From contig JAGYMO010000127.1 in NCBI GenBank assembly GCA_018400255.1, positions 1 to 7,291 of the forward strand: a stretch of 7,291 nt of DNA. Reading direction: 5' to 3'. A program made the position numbers and the translations under genes. This DNA comes from Deltaproteobacteria bacterium (GTDB lineage Bacteria > Desulfobacterota > DSM-4660 > Desulfatiglandales > B25-G16). The number at the start of each line of letters is the position of its first letter. Positions within the stretch are counted from its first letter, which is position 1. Shown piece after piece: positions 1 through 4,553 of the stretch. The notes below the pieces were generated by a model. It ran no database searches. It had not been told where the DNA came from and saw nothing but the letters and a program-made list of their open reading frames with translations.

Positions 1-12
1 AAACCCATAAAC

Positions 13-36
13 CTTGAACCCTTGAACCCTTGAACC
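13..36. repeat. Three tandem CTTGAACC units before recJ
   Basis: Three perfect 8-bp units of CTTGAACC run head to tail and stop one base before the GTG start of recJ. A partial unit (CCATAAACC) may precede them. The array takes the place where a Shine-Dalgarno sequence would be expected, and no purine-rich ribosome binding site is visible there. Its origin is unknown; it resembles simple intergenic tandem repeats. Confidence 0.85.
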
Positions 37-37
37 T

Positions 38-1765
38 GTGAGCACATACAATAACAAAGATAAAATTTGGAGGATAAAGGATAACGCCCCTAATGCAACG
101 TGGCTTGCAAGGAAATTAGGGGTATCTAACCTTGCTGCCTCCCTTCTTCTAAACAGAAATGTTACTACCTTAGATTCTGCTAGATCTTTTCTGTCCCCAA
201 GGTTAGGGGACTTACGGGATCCCTTTCTGTTAAGGGATATGGATAGGGCCGTTGAGATCATAAGCGCCTTCATACAAAAACGAGAAAAGATAACAGTATA
301 CGGCGATTACGATGTAGATGGCATAACCGCTACATCGTTACTTGTTGACTTTCTTTTAAAATTAGGTGTTCCAGCCTCATTTTATATACCCGACAGGCTT
401 AAAGAGGGCTATAGCTTAAATAATGAGGCAGTTGAAAAGATTGCAAAAACAGGCACATCTCTTTTAATTACCGTTGACTGTGGAATCAGCTCTCTTAAGG
501 AAATAGCCATGGCAAAAAAATTAGGCATGGAGGTTGTTGTTACGGATCATCATAAGGTCCCACCTGATTTTAACGCACTTTGCCCTGCCATTAACCCCGC
601 CAGGCCTGATTCTCTTTTTCCATTCAGAGAGCTTGCAGGTGTGGGATTATCACTGTATCTTGCCATTGCTGTAAGATCGCATTTACGGGATGCTGGTTTT
701 TTTAAGGATATGCATGAGCCTGATCTAAGTTTATATCTCGACCTGGTGGCTATTGGAACAATTGCCGATGTGGTTCCCGTGCTCGAGGAAAACAGAATTT
801 TTGTAAAGAAGGGGCTCGATGTCTTGAGAAAAGGGCAGCGTCCCGGGGTAAGGGCCTTGTTGCGGGTAGCAGGAATAAAGAGAGATAGGGGTTTAACGGT
901 TAATGATGTAGCGTTTAAGATAGCGCCACGGATAAATGCTGCCGGAAGGTTAGGATCGGCATCAAGCGCTGTTCATTTATTTTTGACAAGCGATGAGTCA
1001 AAGGCTTGCGCGATTGCAGAGCGAATGGATTATTTAAATACCCAGCGCCAAGGGATACAAAATAAAATTGTATCAGAGAGCAGGGACAGGATAGAAAAGA
1101 TCGATGATTTAGAGGAGCGGAGGGCAATAGTACTCTATGACGCAAGCTGGCACAGGGGTGTGGTTGGTATTGTGGCTTCAAGGATTACGGAAGAGTACAA
1201 TCGCCCTGCATTTATCCTTTCAGCCGAGGGGGATTTATTACGGGGTTCAGGCAGGAGCATAGATGGATTCGATCTTTATGGGGCCCTTTTTCAGCTTGGC
1301 GACATACTGCAACAATTCGGTGGACATAGCCATGCCGCGGGTGTGAGCCTGAAACAAAGGGATATAAGGGAATTTTGCGAACGGTTTGAGGGCATCGCAA
1401 GATCAGAAATACGTTCGGATGATATGGTTCCAAAGATATATGCAGATGCAAAGATTTCCCCTGAGTCAATTAACCCTCAGATGGTAAGAGAGATTGAAGG
1501 CCTGTTGCCCTTTGGTCAGGATAATCCTCAACCAATCTTTTGGGCAGGGCCCTTCAATGTTTTATTCTCTAAGGTAGTTGGCAAAACCCACCTAAAGCTA
1601 AGGCTCAAGGCACAGGGTTTTATCTTTGATTGCATAGCCTTTCGCATGGCAGAATACCATCCCCTGGAGGGAAAATCAGTGGAGGCCCTTTTTCACGTGG
1701 AGATCAATAAATGGAAGGGGATGGAGGCAGTTCAGCTCGTGATAGTTGACTTGCATTTTCTTTAG
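38..1765 (+). CDS. recJ: Single-stranded-DNA-specific 5'-3' exonuclease RecJ
   Basis: RecJ degrades single-stranded DNA from the 5' end in recombinational repair, mismatch repair and restart of stalled forks, using two metal ions in the cytoplasm. The 575-residue product has the full family length and domain order. The DHH domain carries GDYDVDG (89-95), VDCG with Asp147, DHH (170-172) and GTIADVVP with Asp244. The DHHA1 domain carries DASWHRGVVG (368-377), GSGRS (403-407) and GGHSHAAG (428-435). The C-terminal OB domain begins near LLPFGQDNPQPIF (489-501). All expected metal ligands are present and the frame is intact. The start is GTG; no ATG, GTG or TTG codon lies further inside the N-terminal region that would keep the family-typical WRIKD segment. 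No Shine-Dalgarno is visible, because the CTTGAACC array sits directly upstream. The gene stands alone, and a repeat cluster follows 25 bases after its stop. Confidence 0.97.
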   Translation: MSTYNNKDKIWRIKDNAPNATWLARKLGVSNLAASLLLNRNVTTLDSARSFLSPRLGDLRDPFLLRDMDRAVEIISAFIQKREKITVYGDYDVDGITATSLLVDFLLKLGVPASFYIPDRLKEGYSLNNEAVEKIAKTGTSLLITVDCGISSLKEIAMAKKLGMEVVVTDHHKVPPDFNALCPAINPARPDSLFPFRELAGVGLSLYLAIAVRSHLRDAGFFKDMHEPDLSLYLDLVAIGTIADVVPVLEENRIFVKKGLDVLRKGQRPGVRALLRVAGIKRDRGLTVNDVAFKIAPRINAAGRLGSASSAVHLFLTSDESKACAIAERMDYLNTQRQGIQNKIVSESRDRIEKIDDLEERRAIVLYDASWHRGVVGIVASRITEEYNRPAFILSAEGDLLRGSGRSIDGFDLYGALFQLGDILQQFGGHSHAAGVSLKQRDIREFCERFEGIARSEIRSDDMVPKIYADAKISPESINPQMVREIEGLLPFGQDNPQPIFWAGPFNVLFSKVVGKTHLKLRLKAQGFIFDCIAFRMAEYHPLEGKSVEALFHVEINKWKGMEAVQLVIVDLHFL

Positions 1766-1790
1766 CGTGGATGGTTGCCTTGGATGTTTT

Positions 1791-1864
1791 TAGCCGCGGA
1801 TTTACGCGGATGAACACAGATCCCTTTTTTTATCCGTGTGCGGAGCCTGTGTGTATCCGTGTCC
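1791..1864. repeat. Palindromic intergenic repeat, cluster A (F arm then R arm)
   Basis: This is the first copy of a repeat made of two modules. The F arm (1791-1821) begins TAGCCGCGGATTTACGCGG and ends in ACACAGAT. The R arm (1830-1864) is 35 bp and has ATCCGTGT at both ends of its core. The arms are imperfect inverted complements: 1804-1819 (ACGCGGATGAACACAG) pairs with 1847-1862 (CTGTGTGTATCCGTGT) at 15 of 16 positions if G-T wobbles are allowed, leaving a loop of about 27 bases. Clusters B and C contain the same modules. Confidence 0.88.
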
Positions 1865-1967
1865 AATTAAGAGAAAGGTCAACATAGGTACAAATGTTTT
1901 TATGCACCGCCAAATGCTAGGCGGCCAAGCGTTAACCACGTTTAGAAATGTCACCCTTGACTATGTG

Positions 1968-2010
1968 AATTTATAGTTGACTTTTCCTACTATATGTACT
2001 ACTATAATTT
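1968..2010 (+). promoter_or_regulatory. Putative mntA-hepT promoter and operator
   Basis: A perfect -10 hexamer TATAAT lies at 2003-2008. TTGACT occurs twice upstream, at 1957-1962 and 1977-1982. The nearer copy is 20 bp from the -10, longer than the usual 16-18, so this would be a weak or activator- or repressor-dependent promoter. An inverted repeat, AATTTATAGT (1968-1977) and ACTATAATTT (2001-2010), matches at 9 of 10 positions and covers the edges of both elements, as an autoregulatory operator might. Start of transcription would be near 2015. This is inferred from sequence only. Confidence 0.4.
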
Positions 2011-2076
2011 ACAATAAAATTGAATAGTTAGAATTAATAATCACTATCTGTGGACACAATATTCCTGTTAGCCCCA

Positions 2077-2478
2077 ATGAAAAATAAATTTCCACAAAAA
2101 CTTATTAAGGTTAAACAATATTTTAAAGGAAGGAAAGATATCGCTTTTGGCTATCTCTTTGGGAGCTTGGCTAAAGATCTAGGAACCTCCTTAAGTGATA
2201 TCGACATCGCTGTTTACCTGACGGGTAAAAAAAACCCTGATAAACGTCTTGAAATTCTAGGCGATTTAATAGATATCCTTAAGACTGACGGAGTTGATCT
2301 TGTTATCTTGAATACAGCACCACTGAGCCTCAAGATAAGAATCTTAAAGGCAAGGAAGGTCATTGCGGATAATATACCGTTTATTCGCCATGCTTTTGAA
2401 TCCACTACCATTCGCAACGGTCTGGATTTTTCCAAGATAGAAAATCGCATACTTGAAAAAAGGTATTTGCATGGTTGA
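2077..2478 (+). CDS. mntA: MntA-type minimal nucleotidyltransferase antitoxin
   Basis: This is the antitoxin of a HEPN/MNT module. In characterised MntA proteins the minimal nucleotidyltransferase transfers AMP to a tyrosine of the cognate HepT toxin and silences it. The 133-residue product carries the diagnostic GSX10DXD motif: G29-S30, ten residues, then D41-I-D43. A third likely metal-binding Asp is D74 in DGVDLVIL. The segment before it (KVKQYFKGRKDIAFGYLFGS) is the usual helix and strand leading into the motif. The ATG at 2077 is preferred because the protein then begins like family members. A GTG at 2050 would add nine hydrophobic residues, and neither start has a clear ribosome binding site. 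The gene overlaps hepT by 8 bases, so the two are translated together, antitoxin first. The catalytic residues are intact, so the antitoxin should be active. Confidence 0.88.
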   Translation: MKNKFPQKLIKVKQYFKGRKDIAFGYLFGSLAKDLGTSLSDIDIAVYLTGKKNPDKRLEILGDLIDILKTDGVDLVILNTAPLSLKIRILKARKVIADNIPFIRHAFESTTIRNGLDFSKIENRILEKRYLHG

Positions 2479-2899
2479 TAAAAATCTCATACTCAGGAAG
2501 ATTTCTGCCTTAGATGAATATTTGAAGCAGATACATGAATATACCGATTTATCGTTAAAAGCGTATACAGCCGATTGGAAGGTCCAGAGAATCGTTGAGC
2601 GAACTCTGCAAATGATGATAGAGACTTGCATGGATATAAGCGGGCACATCATTTCAGATGAAAAATTCAGAATTCCAGAAACGTATGCGGATATGTTTCA
2701 CATACTGGCAGAGAACAAAATACTCCACGAATCGCAGCTTACAGCCTTTGACAAGATGGCAAAATTTCGAAATATCATCGTGCATAATTACGAAAAAATT
2801 GATCCGGAGATTGCCATAGGAATACTTAAAAAAAACCTCAATGACTTTGAATACTTCAAGGCGGCCATCATTGACCATTTAAAGATAAGGAAAAAATAA
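2471..2899 (+). CDS. hepT: HepT-type HEPN ribonuclease toxin
   Basis: This is the toxin partner of MntA, a small all-helical HEPN-domain ribonuclease that acts on RNA in the cytoplasm; a characterised HepT cleaves tRNA. The 142-residue product has the exact RX4HXY signature, R100-NIIV-H105-N-Y107, followed by EKIDPEI as in HepT proteins. R100 and H105 are the expected catalytic pair, and Y107 is the expected site of AMP addition by MntA. The start chosen is the ATG at 2471, with AAAGG at 2459-2463 seven bases upstream. An in-frame TTG at 2453 would add six residues but lacks a ribosome binding site. The ATG sits inside the end of mntA (ATGGTTGA), so translation is probably coupled. No truncation or loss of catalytic residues is seen, so the toxin looks intact. 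Confidence 0.9.
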   Translation: MVDKNLILRKISALDEYLKQIHEYTDLSLKAYTADWKVQRIVERTLQMMIETCMDISGHIISDEKFRIPETYADMFHILAENKILHESQLTAFDKMAKFRNIIVHNYEKIDPEIAIGILKKNLNDFEYFKAAIIDHLKIRKK

Positions 2900-3271
2900 T
2901 ATCCTGAGCGTCTGAACAAAAAGCCTGTTTAATGGTATTGTATTTCTGTTGAGGTCGCAGGAATTGAAGGTAATAGATAGCATGATTTAGCCGCGGATTT
3001 ACGCGGATAGACACACATTAACACAAATCTTTTTTAGCCGCGGATTTACGCGGATATACACAGATTAAAACAAATTAATTTTTGTATTTATCCGTGTACG
3101 AAGTCTGTGTTGATCCGTGTCCTATCAATAGGGCGGGTCAATGACATAAAATCAGATTTTAGCTAGGCGGGCTATTAACGGGCTCAAACAGGAAGATGCC
3201 AATTTGCATGAGTTTAAAGGGTTTTTAACCCGTAAATATTCAGCGCTCATTTGCCATGGCGATTCGACGGA
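2900..3271. other. Intergenic stretch between hepT and hicA (3' ends facing)
   Basis: No gene is seen in this 372-base stretch, which lies between two genes pointing towards each other. It contains repeat cluster B (2988-3122), then GGTCAA (3136-3141), a 13-bp AT palindrome AAAATC-A-GATTTT (3148-3160), GCTAGGCGG (3162-3170), and a small inverted repeat GGGTT/AACCC (3219-3223 and 3227-3231). No hairpin with a following T run that would serve as a normal terminator for either gene was found. The repeat palindromes may do that job in both directions. Confidence 0.65.
2988..3122. repeat. Palindromic intergenic repeat, cluster B (F, F, R arms)
   Basis: Two F arms lie in direct orientation (2988-3018 and 3035-3065). 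They share their first 21 bases exactly with each other and with the F arms of clusters A and C. An R arm follows at 3088-3122. The second F arm and the R arm can pair: ACGCGGAT (3048-3055) with ATCCGTGT (3113-3120), and ACACAG (3058-3063) with CTGTGT (3105-3110), separated by a 2x2 mismatch. The extra F arm suggests local duplication by slippage or recombination. Confidence 0.88.
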
Positions 3272-3499
3272 TCATGTTTTTTGAAGAAGTTCAAGGTACT
3301 TCTCTCTACTCATCCCGATTATGCGCATGTTGTTTTTTATCACAAACGCTGGTACTTCTCTATATTTTGGTATGATCACAGGTCTAACAGCTTCAGGGTG
3401 ATGATAGATAAGATGGTCACCTCTTGTTCGGACGTAAACGCATCCAGCCATTTCGAATATCTTAACCTGGACTTGATATTCAGTGGGGCTTATTTTCAT
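3272..3499 (-). CDS. hicA: HicA-type mRNA interferase toxin
   Basis: HicA toxins have a double-stranded-RNA-binding-like fold and cleave mRNA. The 75-residue product belongs to the longer variant of the family. The core VRTRGDHLIYHHPEAVRPV (23-41) holds the catalytic histidine H29 in a GDH motif, where many HicA proteins have GSH. IPKYREVPAFVIKNN (43-57) and GMSREKYLELL (62-72) follow as the C-terminal strand and helix. The ATG overlaps the hicB stop by one base (TGATG), and no ribosome binding site is visible, so translation probably depends on readthrough of ribosomes from hicB. The reading frame is intact. The gene ends 372 bases from hepT, which points towards it. An unrelated YcfA-like protein is unlikely given the HicB partner. 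Confidence 0.86.
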   Translation of the reverse strand: MKISPTEYQVQVKIFEMAGCVYVRTRGDHLIYHHPEAVRPVIIPKYREVPAFVIKNNMRIIGMSREKYLELLQKT

Positions 3500-3768
3500 C
3501 AGATGGAGACTTCGATAGGCGTAAACTCAATTAGTTCTTTGCGAACGCTCAATACGTCCGTTGTAATTTCCTCTAAACCGCAATCTTCAAGGAACTGATC
3601 GAATGTACCCATTTTTTTGGTTTCTTCAATATTGATGATTATAGCCTCAATCAGGTTCCTTTTTGCCTCCGAGACATTTTCGCCGCAAGAGGAAATATCA
3701 ACCTCAGGGCAATACGAGACATACATATTACCCTCCTTCCATATTTCTTCAGTTAAACGTATATTCAT
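3499..3768 (-). CDS. hicB: HicB-type antitoxin
   Basis: HicB binds and blocks HicA through a partial RNase-H-like domain. The 89-residue product shows this domain: MNIRLTEEIWKEGNMYVSYC (1-20), then PEVDISSCGENVSEAKRNL (21-39), a helix EAIIINIEE (41-49), and a short acidic tail to 89. No helix-turn-helix or ribbon-helix-helix segment is visible at the C-terminus, unlike DNA-binding HicB proteins, so self-regulation is uncertain. The ATG at 3768 has AAGGA nine bases upstream (3782-3778) and gives the first strand its full family length. A second ATG at codon 15 (3726) has a stronger AAGGAGG five bases upstream (3738-3732), but would remove the first strand. The order hicB then hicA is common in this family. 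Short RelB-like antitoxins were considered, but the PEVDISSCGE segment fits HicB. Confidence 0.82.
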   Translation of the reverse strand: MNIRLTEEIWKEGNMYVSYCPEVDISSCGENVSEAKRNLIEAIIINIEETKKMGTFDQFLEDCGLEEITTDVLSVRKELIEFTPIEVSI

Positions 3769-3788
3769 CAGATCAATTCCTTGTTTTC

Positions 3789-3866
3789 AATCATTAACGC
3801 CCTTTGGCGATATTCCCAAACATGCTTAACAGCAATTTGCCTGTTTCTATAATATAATTAATGATT
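3789..3866 (-). promoter_or_regulatory. Inverted-repeat candidate control region of hicBA
   Basis: AATCATTAA (3789-3797) and TTAATGATT (3858-3866) are perfect 9-bp inverted repeats on either side of the likely hicB promoter region, starting 21 bases upstream of the hicB ATG. A smaller palindrome, CGCC-CTTT-GGCG (3798-3809), adjoins the first. No good -35/-10 pair is seen; AT-rich TATATTATAG on the minus strand (near 3857-3848) is one possible -10 region. A paired operator is possible but unproven. Confidence 0.3.
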
Positions 3867-3872
3867 TTCTTT

Positions 3873-3943
3873 TTATCCGTGTGCGAAGCCCGTGTGTATC
3901 CGTGTCCAGTTTTAGCCGCGGATTTACGCGGATAGACACAGAT
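3873..3943. repeat. Palindromic intergenic repeat, cluster C (R arm then F arm)
   Basis: The R arm (3873-3907) and F arm (3913-3943) are the same modules as in clusters A and B but in the opposite order, only five bases apart. They still pair: CCGTGTGTATCCGTGT (3890-3905) with ACGCGGATAGACACAG (3926-3941) at 14 of 16 positions, counting a G-T wobble, around a loop of about 20 bases. The change of order shows that the two arms are separable modules. Confidence 0.86.
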
Positions 3944-3970
3944 TTTTTGTTTGGCCGTGTATCTTTAATG

Positions 3971-4045
3971 GAGCACAGATTTGCGCGGATTAACGCAGAT
4001 ATTTTTTTGCAGCGGATTTACCCGGATATACATGTATGCGGATAA
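3971..4045. repeat. Degenerate copies of the same repeat, end of cluster C
   Basis: Decayed F-like units follow cluster C: CACAGATTTGCGCGGATTAA near 3974-3993, then ACGCAGAT, then AGCGGATTTACCCGGAT (4011-4027), and GCGGATAAAC after a 10-bp palindrome ATACATGTAT (4028-4037). They run to within 13 bases of the stop of the ACT-domain gene. The higher divergence suggests these are older copies. Confidence 0.65.
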
Positions 4046-4057
4046 ACAGGCCTTACA

Positions 4058-4543
4058 TTAGTATTCTGGAAATAGCTTGGCAGCCTTTTCTATATCTTCA
4101 GGAGAAAAAACAAACAGTGATTTTTTACCTCCTGGGATTGCTGAACCATACACATAGTTGATGTTTATTCCCTCCTTGCCGAATTTTTCTGCCATTTCAG
4201 CAAGTACACCAGGTTTATTCTCAATAACAATGGCAATAATAGGCATTACATCAAACAGGTAGTCATTTTTTGCCAGGATATTAACTGCCTTATCAGTCTC
4301 GTTGACCAGGAGCCGTATAAGAGCAAATTCCGCCGAATCCTTTTTCATTGAACCATAACTTGCAGCGGACGCGATCCTTTTAAGTGATTTTCCCCTGGCT
4401 GCAAAGAGGGCTTGAACGTATTGAGATGCATCCTGGATCGTAAGTGCATCAATGTTGATTCCCTCCCGCGATAATGTCCTTGTCAGGTTTCCCAACTCGC
4501 CTGGCGCGTTTTTTAAAAAAAGCGATATCTCCGTTCTTACCAT
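4058..4543 (-). CDS. Tandem ACT-domain protein, last gene of the hflKC operon
   Basis: ACT domains bind amino acids or similar small ligands and usually regulate enzymes or transcription. The 161-residue protein has no catalytic domain. The first ACT domain starts with ISLFLKNAPGELGNLTRTL (6-24) and GINIDAL (28-34). The second starts with IIAIVIENKPGVLAEMAEKF (102-121) and GININYVYG (125-133). The PGEL and PGVL turns mark the ligand sites. Between GINIDALTIQDAS and AEFALIRLLV lies an insert of about 30 residues (40-70, including ARGKSLKRIASAASYGS), longer than in compact two-ACT proteins, where a strand would follow directly. The ATG has AAGGGG (4555-4550) six bases upstream, overlapping the hflC stop, so it is cotranscribed with hflK and hflC. 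The ligand and partner are unknown. The product probably stays in the cytoplasm, as no signal peptide or membrane segment is seen. Confidence 0.85.
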   Translation of the reverse strand: MVRTEISLFLKNAPGELGNLTRTLSREGINIDALTIQDASQYVQALFAARGKSLKRIASAASYGSMKKDSAEFALIRLLVNETDKAVNILAKNDYLFDVMPIIAIVIENKPGVLAEMAEKFGKEGININYVYGSAIPGGKKSLFVFSPEDIEKAAKLFPEY

Positions 4544-4553
4544 TTTTGGCCCC

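Larger units (their letters stand above)
1766..2076. other. Intergenic stretch between recJ and mntA
   Basis: No gene is seen here. The stretch holds repeat cluster A (1791-1864), a short GGTCAA tract (1877-1882), a small inverted repeat CCGCC/GGCGG (1907-1911 and 1920-1924, loop of 8), and an AT-rich block (about 1957-2040) with promoter-like elements for mntA. GGTCAA and GCTAGGCGG (1916-1924) recur in the same order after repeat cluster B. No convincing terminator for recJ was found: the run of T at 1824-1830 follows only a 4-bp stem. Confidence 0.7.

Noticed and set aside
915..1469. Minus-strand open frames inside recJ
   Set aside because: They are low-complexity antisense readings of a well-conserved gene with all RecJ motifs intact.
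1805..1832. Rho-independent terminator of recJ
   Set aside because: The T run at 1824-1830 follows only a 4-bp GGAT/ATCC stem, too weak to call.
1901..1945. Integron attC-like site (CCGCC/GGCGG stem followed by GCGTTAACC)
   Set aside because: The inner and outer core sites of attC are not present in the right order, and no integrase is in the window.
2214..2878. Minus-strand open frames over mntA-hepT
   Set aside because: They are antisense to genes with intact catalytic motifs and have no features of their own.
3251..3829. Two plus-strand open frames across the hicBA locus
   Set aside because: They lie opposite hicA and hicB, have no ribosome binding site, and encode no recognisable domain, while the minus-strand frames show clear HicA and HicB sequence.
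2988..4045. CRISPR array
   Set aside because: Repeats are few, irregularly spaced, in mixed arm order and interrupted by genes; there are no regular unique spacers or cas genes.
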